Shown piece after piece: positions 17,184-24,799 of a stretch of DNA of 25,948 bases (positions are counted from its first letter, which is position 1; each line of letters begins with the position of its first letter). Both the position numbers and the translations under genes were made by a program. Where the stretch lies: positions 1-25,948 of the forward strand of contig JAZQLP010000068.1 in NCBI GenBank assembly GCA_045542755.1, written 5' to 3'. The DNA is from JAZQLP01 sp045542755 (GTDB lineage Bacteria; Bacillota; Clostridia; Oscillospirales; UBA644). The notes beneath the pieces are model-generated. The model saw nothing but the letters and a program-made list of their open reading frames with translations. It was not told the origin of the DNA and ran no database searches.

Positions 17184-17645
17184 TCATTGCCGAGTCCTCT
17201 TTATACGACTGAAAATAGCTCGCACGAGAATATTGACTACAGCAATGGCAGAAGCTATAGCGCAAGCAACAAATATTGTCTCAGCGCCCTGCTTTATAAA
17301 GCCTAAAAAGTCATTATTGATGAGCTTGAGAATAGTGTTATATAGCCCTACACCGGGAACTAATGCAACTATACCCGGCAAAATAAAAATTATGGCAGGC
17401 ATTTTAAACTTTCGCGCAAGAAGCTCACTGTAAACAGCTATAAATACAGATGCTGCGAAAACTGCAAAATACAGTTGTCCTGAGAAATAATAGATCAAAT
17501 CAAAAAGCATATAGGCAAAACCGCCTAATATGGAAGAAACTATTATAGATTTTTTCGGAACGTTTATTATAACTGCGAAACCAAAGGCGCCTATCACACC
17601 AAAAATAAAATCTATCAAAAAAAATCTAAGTATAAGCTCTGTCAT
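17184..17645 (-). CDS. Threonine/serine exporter, small subunit (ThrE_2/DUF3815-like)
   Basis: A 153-residue membrane protein matching the C-terminal half of ThrE, the threonine/serine exporter. It shows about four or five hydrophobic helices and the segment FILPGIVALVPGVGLYNTI, the conserved loop of this family. It overlaps the preceding larger exporter gene by four bases (ATGA), with GGAGGTG about 11 bases before the start, so the two halves should be made together and assemble. A split into a larger DUF1212-type and a smaller DUF3815-type protein is common in Firmicutes. The substrate is inferred from the family only. Confidence 0.88.
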   Translation of the reverse strand: MTELILRFFLIDFIFGVIGAFGFAVIINVPKKSIIVSSILGGFAYMLFDLIYYFSGQLYFAVFAASVFIAVYSELLARKFKMPAIIFILPGIVALVPGVGLYNTILKLINNDFLGFIKQGAETIFVACAIASAIAVVNILVRAIFSRIKRTRQ

Positions 17646-18421
17646 TGGAGTATAACACCTCCGTTAGCGGTAAATATAAGCATCACTATACCTGCCCCCA
17701 CGGCGATACATCCACCCGTCAGCAGTGCCTCCATAAGCCTTGCAGACCCCGACACGAGGTCACCGTTCATAATATCCCTAATACAGTTGGTAAGGGCTAC
17801 ACCGGGAAGCAAGGGCATTATTACACCTATAATTATACTACTTATGGCCAAATCAGGTATAAGCAGGGACGACAAGAGTGACACACCTGCGGCAACAAAA
17901 CCGCCCGTAAAGCTTGTAAAAAAAGAATGTAATCCAAAGGAATTATATACATTACTGATAACCTGCATAACCATACCCGTACAGAATGCAATGAGCAGTT
18001 CTTTCCAGCCTCCGCCGAAAACACCGCAAAATCCCGCGGCGCAAAGCGCAAAGCCAAGCACGGGAATAATTCTGTTACGTTCGGGGTTCCCTTTAAGTTG
18101 ATTTAATTGCTCCAAAGCGTCTTTTGCTGTCAATCCGCCATCTGCAAGACGGTGAGAGATATCGTTAATACAATTAACTTTATCAAGGTCAACCCTGCGC
18201 TTACTGATTCTTACTACTGAGGTCTCGGCCACACCGTCAACGATTAGGGTAAAAAAGCAAGCGGTGGGCATAGCCATTACAGATACGTCCTCATAACCGC
18301 AGGAACGGCAGACGGCCACAATTGTTTCCTCTGCACGGTAAGTTTCACCGCCGTTTTCGAGAATCATAAGGGCGCAACGCTTTGCCAATTCTATTACGTT
18401 TTCAATAGAGTTTTCGTTCAT
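17642..18421 (-). CDS. Threonine/serine exporter, large subunit (ThrE/DUF1212-like)
   Basis: A 259-residue protein with the N-terminal cytoplasmic domain of the ThrE family (ALMILENGGETYRAEETIVAVCRSCG, the conserved start of DUF1212). It is followed by about five hydrophobic helices and the conserved VIMPLLPGVALTNCIRDIMNGDLVSG loop. It should form the larger half of a two-component amino-acid exporter with the next gene. The start has GAGGA about 6 bases upstream and lies 12 bases after the stop of the GH38-like gene, so it is probably transcribed from that gene's promoter. No other amino-acid gene is close. Confidence 0.9.
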   Translation of the reverse strand: MNENSIENVIELAKRCALMILENGGETYRAEETIVAVCRSCGYEDVSVMAMPTACFFTLIVDGVAETSVVRISKRRVDLDKVNCINDISHRLADGGLTAKDALEQLNQLKGNPERNRIIPVLGFALCAAGFCGVFGGGWKELLIAFCTGMVMQVISNVYNSFGLHSFFTSFTGGFVAAGVSLLSSLLIPDLAISSIIIGVIMPLLPGVALTNCIRDIMNGDLVSGSARLMEALLTGGCIAVGAGIVMLIFTANGGVILQ

Positions 18422-18433
18422 AATAATCCTCGC

Positions 18434-20662
18434 TTATTTGACGTATACCACAGGAATAAACTCCGAAGAGCACTTTTGGGCAAGTTTTGCAAGACCGGCA
18501 AAATCATCCGCATTTTCGTCATATACTATATCGAACGAATAGGTAAGTCTTTCAGATTGGCCCGTTACAGAGCTTTTCAGATTGGTATTATCAACCAACA
18601 AAAAATAAACTTCTCCCTTATCCGCAGTGAAATCCTTTGAATTATAGCCCAAATTATGACTACCGAAAGAAACCAGAGGGGTATCTCTGGCAATTAAAAC
18701 CGTCTTGACATATGGATATGAAATCCAGCCGTCAAAGGGTATATTATCAAGAACAGAGCCGTAAATAATGCTTCTTGAAGGATCGAAAACCAATCCTCCC
18801 GATGAGGTAATGGGAAAACCGTTTGACATGTTCAGAGATACCTTTGCATAAACAGCGGCAGGCTTCTTGGTCTGTTTCTGTTCAATAATAATCTTAACGT
18901 TTACTCTCGGTTCCTCTTTCCAAACGGTCATTATCCTTGTTCCGGCACCGATAACTTCGCTATCAAAAGACTGTACAACCGTTGCATAGGTATCATATTC
19001 GGAAGTAAGAGCCAGGCTATATTCGCACCCGTCAGAGTCCATTGATCCGTCATCACGTGGACAAACGGACATAACGTCACAAAGTCCCGAGGTGGTCAAA
19101 ACACTTCCGTCCTTATATCTAAACTTAAGTGGCCAGCCATTCATATCTGTTTCCGTTTCAGGCATATCCACGTATGCGCTTTCGGGTGAGGCAAGAGTCA
19201 TCAGCGCATAGTATCTATAAGATCTTGCGGGAACGTTTGCCCAAAAAGAAGCAACATTGTTTCCACCTTCAGCTTTTCTGACATGAAGAGACTGTATTGC
19301 CAATGTATCCCTCTCCATAACGGAAACGTAATCACCCTTTAAAGCCTTTTCGGGGAATTCTATTAATCCGGATAAAGCGCAGTCTGTGGGATTATAGACG
19401 TATATACCTTCTTTATCATAATCAATGCTGTCTTTTATTTTTTCAGCAAGAAGATATTCTGCCCGAGCCAGAGCCCTATAAACAGGGGCGGCTTTTGCAG
19501 TGGTAAAAGATATAGAATCTTCACTGATGCCCTCTATATTATGCTCGTAAAAAGAGGCCACGTCTCTCATGATAAGTTCCTTGGTCTTTTCCTCGCCAAA
19601 GCACTGCCCTTTTATCCGCTTTATCTGACTGTAAGTCCTTGCAGTTTTTCTTGCCGCAGAAACCTCAAGCGGCATTGACATATACTTACGGGCAAAAGAG
19701 TCGGGCCATTGGCCGCTGAAAGTGGGTATGGCTGCGGCTGCGGCTTCTATTTCCATCTCTCGGAAGGCTGAACCTGCCGTGGAAATACACAGTGCGGGAC
19801 GAAATTCCATTTCATTCCAAAGTCTTATAAACTCCACCAAATCTTCTATGGGCAACTCATTAAAACCTCTTACCCTACCGCTTAAAGATACGGGAAGGAT
19901 AGAGAATTGGTATTCCCCGCCCTTTTCAAGCTTATCTACATATTCGGACAATCTTACGTAACATTCGGCAACAAACCTCTTTTTACGTTCTATGTCATCA
20001 TCGTCAAAATTGAATAATCGGCAACCGTCAGAAAGATTGCAATAAGTATCCGCGCTTTTTATGTATTGCTCTTCAAGGGGATACCCAAGCATCATCTCCG
20101 AGAAGCTACCCTTGGCTCCGTTCTGAAATGCTAAAACACGGGAAGAAGTTGTAAGTTTCCAGTTAAAAGCAAAGGGATAGGCACGTAAGAAATTCCCGTT
20201 AGGTGCAGGGATAGACCATACGTATCTAACCCCTCGGGATTTTAATCTATTAATTGCCGACGCAGAAATTCCATCAACACCCGATTGAATTACGGTTCTG
20301 ATCTTCAGGCCGTCAAATATCTCATCGGGCATCCAATTAGTTACCTTATTGACCTCTTCTTCCGAAATCGCTGCTGTCATATTATAAGGCAGACCGCACA
20401 CTTCAAGATGTCCGCTTTCAACACTCTCAATAAGTTTTCTTCTGTTATCTGGAGAAGCATCGCTCCACCACTCCATAAGAGGGGCGGAAGCCTCAATCGT
20501 CCAACAAAACTGTTCCCCTTTGGGATTTGTTTTATATTTATCTATAAATTCTATGGCTTTGTTTATTATTTTTTTATTAATGACGGATGCTACCGTAGGA
20601 TGATCTACACCGTTCATATCATAATGGGAATGACAAATTATATTAATCTTCTTAATTCTCAT
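18434..20662 (-). CDS. GH38/DUF5054-like glycoside hydrolase-related protein
   Basis: A 742-residue protein whose N-terminal half resembles the alpha-mannosidase-like (GH38, DUF5054-type) barrel. It shows the metal-binding HSHYD (H13, D15 from the chosen start), FCWTIEASAPLMEWWSDASPDNRRKLIESVESGHLEVCGLPYNMTA, VIQSGVDGIS and a YEHN segment near residue 374. In relatives the segment aligned to QSGVDG usually reads like QxDVNG or TTDVPG, and its Asp is nucleophile and metal ligand. Here that position is Gly128 and an Asp follows at 130, so activity is doubtful. The C-terminal half is beta-rich, as in GH38. I see no signal peptide. I take the ATG start (MRIKKIN). A GTG three codons upstream lies only two bases from the GGAG. 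The gene is first in a unit with the ThrE pair and has its own promoter. Confidence 0.72.
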   Translation of the reverse strand: MRIKKINIICHSHYDMNGVDHPTVASVINKKIINKAIEFIDKYKTNPKGEQFCWTIEASAPLMEWWSDASPDNRRKLIESVESGHLEVCGLPYNMTAAISEEEVNKVTNWMPDEIFDGLKIRTVIQSGVDGISASAINRLKSRGVRYVWSIPAPNGNFLRAYPFAFNWKLTTSSRVLAFQNGAKGSFSEMMLGYPLEEQYIKSADTYCNLSDGCRLFNFDDDDIERKKRFVAECYVRLSEYVDKLEKGGEYQFSILPVSLSGRVRGFNELPIEDLVEFIRLWNEMEFRPALCISTAGSAFREMEIEAAAAAIPTFSGQWPDSFARKYMSMPLEVSAARKTARTYSQIKRIKGQCFGEEKTKELIMRDVASFYEHNIEGISEDSISFTTAKAAPVYRALARAEYLLAEKIKDSIDYDKEGIYVYNPTDCALSGLIEFPEKALKGDYVSVMERDTLAIQSLHVRKAEGGNNVASFWANVPARSYRYYALMTLASPESAYVDMPETETDMNGWPLKFRYKDGSVLTTSGLCDVMSVCPRDDGSMDSDGCEYSLALTSEYDTYATVVQSFDSEVIGAGTRIMTVWKEEPRVNVKIIIEQKQTKKPAAVYAKVSLNMSNGFPITSSGGLVFDPSRSIIYGSVLDNIPFDGWISYPYVKTVLIARDTPLVSFGSHNLGYNSKDFTADKGEVYFLLVDNTNLKSSVTGQSERLTYSFDIVYDENADDFAGLAKLAQKCSSEFIPVVYVK

Positions 20663-20693
20663 TAAAGCCACTTCTCCAATATTATTTTTTTAC

Positions 20694-20722
20694 AGTATAT
20701 CATAATTCAATTATTTTTTCAA
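20694..20722 (-). promoter_or_regulatory. Sigma-A promoter of the GH38-like/ThrE unit
   Basis: On the minus strand TTGAAA (20717-20722), a 17-base spacer ending in TGA (extended -10) and TATACT (20694-20699) lie about 30 bases before the start codon. Both hexamers are close to consensus and the spacing is ideal. Confidence 0.8.
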
Positions 20723-20777
20723 GTGATTAAAGTAAAAATTGAGGGTAAAATTTAAATTTTTGTGGGTTTTTATCACT
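20722..20777. repeat. Inverted repeat between divergent promoters
   Basis: AGTGAT at 20722-20727 is mirrored by ATCACT at 20772-20777, with further partly matching AT-rich inner arms. The repeat fills the 60-base gap between the two divergent -35 boxes, so it could be an operator serving both promoters, but chance is possible given the base composition. Confidence 0.35.
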
Positions 20778-20782
20778 ACGGC

Positions 20783-20811
20783 TTGAATTGTACTCCGTAT
20801 TGGTGTATAAT
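20783..20811 (+). promoter_or_regulatory. Sigma-A promoter of the orphan membrane protein gene
   Basis: TTGAAT (20783-20788), a 17-base spacer and a perfect TATAAT (20806-20811) precede a GAGGA ribosome binding site and the ATG at 20843. Confidence 0.85.
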
Positions 20812-20842
20812 GAATAAAAATACTTAATTCCGAGGATTAATA

Positions 20843-21505
20843 ATGGAAAACAAAAAGTATCCAGAGTCAATCAGATTCACAAGTTTCTTGCCCCAAATAT
20901 GTATGCTCATAATGTGGTTGGTTCAGATTTTTCTTATGCTTGATAAAGAATTCATGCTCACGTCCGCATGGCCGACTCCTTATAAGGACGCGTTTAGTGA
21001 AGACTTTACCCTTTACTATATTTTCTATTCGGTAATAATGTTTCTAATATGTATATTGTCCGTTATAAAACCTAGGCTGACAGCTTCCGCAATGCCCTTT
21101 ATCTTCGTTTTCGAAGCTTACACGTTTATATCTCCGATTCTCTATAAATCATTATATTACAGCACGTCACAAGCACTCAGATACACTTCTGCGGCATTTG
21201 ATATTACCGATAAGTTTTTCTACACCCACACCCTTAAAAGTATTATTCTGCTCTCGGTTGTAGCCATGCTGTTTTTTGCTATTCTTTCAAAGAATAAAAA
21301 AACAACCATAATACTCTTTGCAATTTCTCTGGCCCTTACCGTAGCATTTTTAATTTTTGAAATATCAAACCTTACCGAGTTAAATTCAGTCTCGAACTAC
21401 CAAGCACAGCTTATTCCAAAATCTGCCGTTATCGGAATATTAAGAATGATGACTCTTGTCCCCCTATTCTTTGTGGGATTTGGCAAGAAAGCAGAAGGTA
21501 AATAA
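20843..21505 (+). CDS. Hypothetical six-helix membrane protein
   Basis: A 220-residue protein I do not recognise. It has about six hydrophobic segments: residues 13-32 (LPQICMLIMWLVQIFLM), about 53-73 (FTLYYIFYSVIMFLICILSV), about 80-100, about 130-148 (LKSIILLSVVAMLFFAIL), about 155-173 and about 193-213 (SAVIGILRMMTLVPLFFVGF). The termini are short and charged, with a lysine-rich C terminus (GKKAEGK). No catalytic motif, cysteine pattern or signal peptidase site stands out. It stands alone, with a strong promoter, a GAGGA ribosome binding site 6 bases before the ATG and a terminator directly after it. It is divergent from the GH38-like/ThrE unit. Confidence 0.8.
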   Translation: MENKKYPESIRFTSFLPQICMLIMWLVQIFLMLDKEFMLTSAWPTPYKDAFSEDFTLYYIFYSVIMFLICILSVIKPRLTASAMPFIFVFEAYTFISPILYKSLYYSTSQALRYTSAAFDITDKFFYTHTLKSIILLSVVAMLFFAILSKNKKTTIILFAISLALTVAFLIFEISNLTELNSVSNYQAQLIPKSAVIGILRMMTLVPLFFVGFGKKAEGK

Positions 21506-21510
21506 ATAAA

Positions 21511-21554
21511 CAAAAAGGTCTGCCGCAATATATTGCAGCAGACCATGATTTTTT
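21511..21554. terminator. Bidirectional terminator between the membrane protein and degV
   Basis: GGTCTGC pairs with GCAGACC and, after one mismatch, GCAA pairs with TTGC around a TATA loop (21517-21544). There is a T-run on the plus-strand side (21549-21554) and an A-run on the other (21512-21516). It serves two convergent genes. Confidence 0.92.
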
Positions 21555-21558
21555 AAGT

Positions 21559-22416
21559 TTATTTTCTTATAAAGAGAACGCCAAGGGTATCAGGACCACA
21601 GTGAGAAGATACTGTACCTCCGGCGGTGGTAACTATTACCTCGTCAAACATATTCTTTTCTCTTACGTATTGAGCGATCTGATCTCCGATTTCAAATCCT
21701 TCGTAATAGGTATAGGTAACGAAGATTCTCTTTCTCTCGTACTGATCGGGCTGAAGATCAAGTCTCTCATCAACGTACTTTTTAAGAACGTCAATAAGGT
21801 TTCCTCTGTACTTTTTGCAAACGCCCAAAGCACCGTCATTTACTTCGAGACAAGGCTTGAGCTTAAGAAGATTTGCGCCAAGAGCGGCTACCATTGAACA
21901 TCTGCCGCCCTTCACCATGTAATCAAGCTGATTAAGGACGAAGCTTGCGCTTACCTTGGGAATAATCTCCTCGATCTCAGCAACGATGGTTTCCGCATCC
22001 TTGCCCTCTTTTATTTTATCAACTATTTCACATACTACAAGGCCGTGGCCGGTAGAAAGATTTTCAGAGTCGATTACGTATACGTCATGGCCGATTTCTT
22101 CAGCGGCAAGGCGCGCACTCTGGTTACAGCTTGAGAACTTATGGCCGATATTAACGTGTATTACGGTATTTCCCTTTTCAACCTCTTCGTTAAAGAAAGA
22201 CATATAGGTCTCAATATTGGTGGCTGCTGTTTTGGGAAGGATCTTTGCTTCCTTAACGTAGTCAAAAATCATTTCAGAGTTTATGTCCACGCCGTCGTGG
22301 TAGGATTTGTCACCCAAGCTTATCACAAGGGGAAGAACTCTGATATCATTTTCTTTTATATATTCGGGATTAAGGTCGCAGGTACTATCTGTTGTAAGAA
22401 TAATCTTTTTGCTCAT
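21559..22416 (-). CDS. DegV family protein (fatty-acid binding)
   Basis: A 285-residue DegV/FakB-like protein. Members bind a fatty acid in a two-domain fold, and some deliver it to a FakA kinase for phosphorylation and phospholipid synthesis. The family's TDSTCDL sits at residues 8-14. A VIHVNIGHKFSSCNQSA segment, a SENLSTGHGLVV helix start and the KGGRCSMVAALGANLLKLKPCLEV loop are also present. The start is the ATG giving MSKKIILTTDST. It has GGAGG 6 bases upstream, and a longer reading adds 15 residues with no ribosome binding site. It is monocistronic with its own promoter and terminator. No FakA gene is in view, so the partner is unknown. Confidence 0.92.
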   Translation of the reverse strand: MSKKIILTTDSTCDLNPEYIKENDIRVLPLVISLGDKSYHDGVDINSEMIFDYVKEAKILPKTAATNIETYMSFFNEEVEKGNTVIHVNIGHKFSSCNQSARLAAEEIGHDVYVIDSENLSTGHGLVVCEIVDKIKEGKDAETIVAEIEEIIPKVSASFVLNQLDYMVKGGRCSMVAALGANLLKLKPCLEVNDGALGVCKKYRGNLIDVLKKYVDERLDLQPDQYERKRIFVTYTYYEGFEIGDQIAQYVREKNMFDEVIVTTAGGTVSSHCGPDTLGVLFIRK

Positions 22417-22470
22417 AGAAACCTCCGTTTTGCAATGTAAACGAGCATTGATTTTAAACATTTCCTCTGC

Positions 22471-22499
22471 ATTATAGCATATTTCTCTCCATTTGTCTA
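22471..22499 (-). promoter_or_regulatory. Sigma-A promoter of degV
   Basis: On the minus strand TAGACA (22494-22499), a 17-base spacer ending in TGC (extended -10) and a perfect TATAAT (22471-22476) lie about 55 bases before the start codon. It is divergent from the promoter at 22529. Confidence 0.82.
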
Positions 22500-22528
22500 C
22501 ACTTTTTACATATTTTTCTTTATTTTAC

Positions 22529-22557
22529 TTGATTTTTAAGTTAACTCATGATATAAT
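22529..22557 (+). promoter_or_regulatory. Sigma-A promoter of the ynbB-like/ATP-grasp operon
   Basis: TTGATT (22529-22534), a 17-base spacer ending in TGA (extended -10) and a perfect TATAAT (22552-22557) lie about 30 bases before the start codon. Its -35 box is 29 bases from that of the divergent degV promoter. Confidence 0.85.
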
Positions 22558-22575
22558 ATTCGTGATTAATTATAT

Positions 22576-22590
22576 GAGGTGTTCGTATTG
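22576..22590 (+). promoter_or_regulatory. Ribosome binding site deciding a TTG start
   Basis: GAGGTG (22576-22581) is followed by a 6-base spacer and TTG at 22588, which starts MFNEVNFDILEK. The alternative GTG at 22579 overlaps the ribosome binding site itself and has none of its own. Confidence 0.75.
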
Positions 22591-23835
22591 TTTAATGAAG
22601 TTAATTTTGATATTCTGGAAAAAGCAGAAAAGGATTTAAAGGACGCTTTTTCAGATATAGACAAGGTAAGCAGAATCAATCAGTATAAAGTTTTAAAAGC
22701 TTTTTGGGATAATAGCGTATCAGAAGCAATGCTCCACGGAACCACAGGATATGGATATGATGACAGAGGCCGTGACGTTCTTGACAGAGTGTATGCTCAG
22801 GCTTTCGGAGCAGAAGATGCCCTCGTAAGACATAATTTTGTTTCGGGAACCCACGTTCTTGCAACGGTGTTTTATGCGTTATTGCGTCCCGGAGATACGG
22901 TATATTCCGTCGCGGGAGCTCCATATGACACATTGCTTGAGACCATTGGCGTTACGGGTGAGCCCGGAAACGGCTCTCTTGCTGATTTTGGAATAAAATA
23001 TAAACAGCAAGAGCTTCTTCCCAGTGGAGACTTTGACTACGAAACCATAAGAAAAGAATTAACCGCAGATCCATCTATAAAAATGGTTTTTATTCAGCGT
23101 TCAAGAGGATATTCACAGAGAAAAACTCTTACCGTTGAACAAATAGGTAAACTCAGCAACTTTGTAAAAAGTATTGCTAACGTCAATGTTTTTGTAGATA
23201 ACTGCTACGGAGAATTTGCCGCAGAAAAAGAACCTACCGAAGTAGGCGCTGATATAATTGCAGGTTCTCTTATTAAAAATCCCGGTGGCGGACTTGCAGA
23301 GACCGGCGGATACATAGCCGGTAAGGCAAGACTGATAGAACTTTGCGCATACAGACTTACCGCTGTAGGTATCGGCAAAGAATGCGGAGCTTCATTAAAT
23401 CAGATAAAAAGTATGTACCAGGGATTTTTCCTTGCTCCTCACGTAACGGCGCAGGCAAAGAAAACTGCTGTACTTGCCGCATATCTTTTCGGTAACGAGG
23501 GTTACGAGGTTTCACCCCTGCCTAACGAACCACGAGAAGATATTATTCAGACCGTAACCTTCCACGACAAAGATAAGCTGATAAAGTTCTGCGAAGGTAT
23601 ACAGGCTGCTGCCCCCATTGACAGTTACGTTACCCCTGAGCCTTGGGCTATGCCCGGATATCAGGACGAGGTAATTATGGCTGCAGGAAGCTTCGTTTCG
23701 GGCGCATCTATAGAGCTTTCTGCAGACGCTCCCATAAAGCCTCCTTATACGGCTTATTTCCAGGGTGGTCTTACTTATGAGAGCGGCAGTATTGCCATGC
23801 TCAAAACCCTGAACCACATGAAAAAAGGCGAATAA
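22588..23835 (+). CDS. Methionine gamma-lyase family PLP protein (YnbB-like)
   Basis: A 415-residue PLP-dependent protein of the YnbB (aluminum-resistance / Met gamma-lyase-related) family, in the Cys/Met-metabolism fold. The family blocks are clear: GYGYDDRGRDVLDRVYAQAFGAEDALVR near the N terminus, FVSGTHVLATVFYALLRPGD, VFVDNCYGEFAAEKEP with the PLP-contacting Asp, and AGSLIKNPGGGLAETGGYIAG, whose lysine (about K230) should bind PLP. Length is typical. The true reaction is unproven for most members; a C-S lyase activity is only a family guess. The start is TTG, supported by a well-spaced GAGGTG. The gene is first of a two-gene operon with the ATP-grasp ligase, one base apart. Confidence 0.9.
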   Translation: MFNEVNFDILEKAEKDLKDAFSDIDKVSRINQYKVLKAFWDNSVSEAMLHGTTGYGYDDRGRDVLDRVYAQAFGAEDALVRHNFVSGTHVLATVFYALLRPGDTVYSVAGAPYDTLLETIGVTGEPGNGSLADFGIKYKQQELLPSGDFDYETIRKELTADPSIKMVFIQRSRGYSQRKTLTVEQIGKLSNFVKSIANVNVFVDNCYGEFAAEKEPTEVGADIIAGSLIKNPGGGLAETGGYIAGKARLIELCAYRLTAVGIGKECGASLNQIKSMYQGFFLAPHVTAQAKKTAVLAAYLFGNEGYEVSPLPNEPREDIIQTVTFHDKDKLIKFCEGIQAAAPIDSYVTPEPWAMPGYQDEVIMAAGSFVSGASIELSADAPIKPPYTAYFQGGLTYESGSIAMLKTLNHMKKGE

Positions 23836-23836
23836 A

Positions 23837-24727
23837 ATGACTACGGCTATAATTTACAACCATTCCCTTGAGAAAATGTTCGGCACTTACGCCTCTCAAA
23901 TCGCAGACGAGTTAAAAAAACATGGAGTTACTCCCCTGCTTATGACAAATTACGAGGCAGGAAATCTCTCTGATTCGGAAATAAACTTTGATAACTGCGT
24001 GTTTTTGGATAAGGACATTCTCTGTGGGCTTCATCTTGAAAAGAAGGGTATTCGTCTTTTTAACAGTATCGGAGCGATAGAAATCTGTGACGATAAAAGG
24101 CGTACCTACGAGATGCTTGAAGGCATAATTCCCATGCCCAAAACGGTTTTTATGCCTCTTACCTTTAATTATACAGAAGAATTCATATCTGATTTTACAG
24201 ATAGGATTATTTCATCACTATCTTTACCCTTAATTGCCAAAAATCCTTTCAGCTCATTGGGTTGGGGCGTTTTTCTGCTTAATGATAAGGATGAGATCAT
24301 TAAGTTTATTAATGAAAACAAGGGTGCACCCCTGCTTTTCAGCAAGTTTATAGAAGAAAGCAAGGGGCGAGACGTCCGCGCATATGTGGTTGGCGAAAAA
24401 GTCGTAGCCGCAATGCTCCGAGAAAACAAAAACGATTTTCGTTCAAATATCGCTGTTGGCGGTGTCGGTTCCCCCTACGAGTTGGATACGGAGGCAAAAG
24501 AGCTTTGCATCGACACAGCAAAGGCATTGGGGCTGGATTTCTGTGGAATAGACCTTCTTTTTTCAAATGGTAAGCCCTCCCTTGTGTGCGAAGTAAACTC
24601 AAACGCTATGTTTAATGAGATAAATAAGGTGTGCGGAGTTAACGTTGCGGCGGAAATTGCAGAGTACATTATAGCCGAAACAGAAAAACCGAAGGAATTT
24701 GATCCGTTTTCGTTTCTTAAGATGTGA
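23837..24727 (+). CDS. RimK-like ATP-grasp ligase
   Basis: A 296-residue ATP-grasp protein of the RimK/LysX/CofF type, which joins an amine (often an amino acid such as glutamate) to an activated carboxylate using ATP. The visible blocks are CDDKRRTYEMLEG (entry of the ATP-grasp fold), a lysine in PLIAKNPFSSLGWGVFLL that likely contacts ATP, the ESKGRDVRAYVVGEKVVAAMLR strand pair, RSNIAVGG, and the metal-binding GLDFCGIDLLF and LVCEVNSNAMF. The C terminus ends shortly after the fold. It starts one base after the stop of the YnbB-like gene, so the two are co-transcribed and coupled. The substrate cannot be read from sequence. Ribosomal S6 modification is one possibility, but a small-molecule or peptide substrate fits equally well. 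Confidence 0.88.
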   Translation: MTTAIIYNHSLEKMFGTYASQIADELKKHGVTPLLMTNYEAGNLSDSEINFDNCVFLDKDILCGLHLEKKGIRLFNSIGAIEICDDKRRTYEMLEGIIPMPKTVFMPLTFNYTEEFISDFTDRIISSLSLPLIAKNPFSSLGWGVFLLNDKDEIIKFINENKGAPLLFSKFIEESKGRDVRAYVVGEKVVAAMLRENKNDFRSNIAVGGVGSPYELDTEAKELCIDTAKALGLDFCGIDLLFSNGKPSLVCEVNSNAMFNEINKVCGVNVAAEIAEYIIAETEKPKEFDPFSFLKM

Positions 24728-24747
24728 CGTGTTAAAAGAATATACAC

Positions 24748-24782
24748 AAAAAGCCAGACTACATCTTGTAGTCTGGCTTTTT
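24748..24782. terminator. Bidirectional terminator between the ATP-grasp gene and glnS
   Basis: A perfect 11-bp stem (GCCAGACTACA, 24753-24763, with its complement at 24767-24777) has a three-base loop. It is flanked by A5 and T5, which would extend pairing. It serves both convergent genes. Confidence 0.95.
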
Positions 24783-24799
24783 AGAGCAAATATAGGTGA

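Noticed and set aside
17646..17665. Small hairpin (GGAG/CTCC) that could hide the ribosome binding site of the small ThrE subunit
   Set aside because: Only four base pairs, and ATGA coupling with the upstream gene would override it.
22417..22461. Longer DegV N terminus
   Set aside because: The GGAGG ribosome binding site points to the ATG at 22416, where the family sequence begins.
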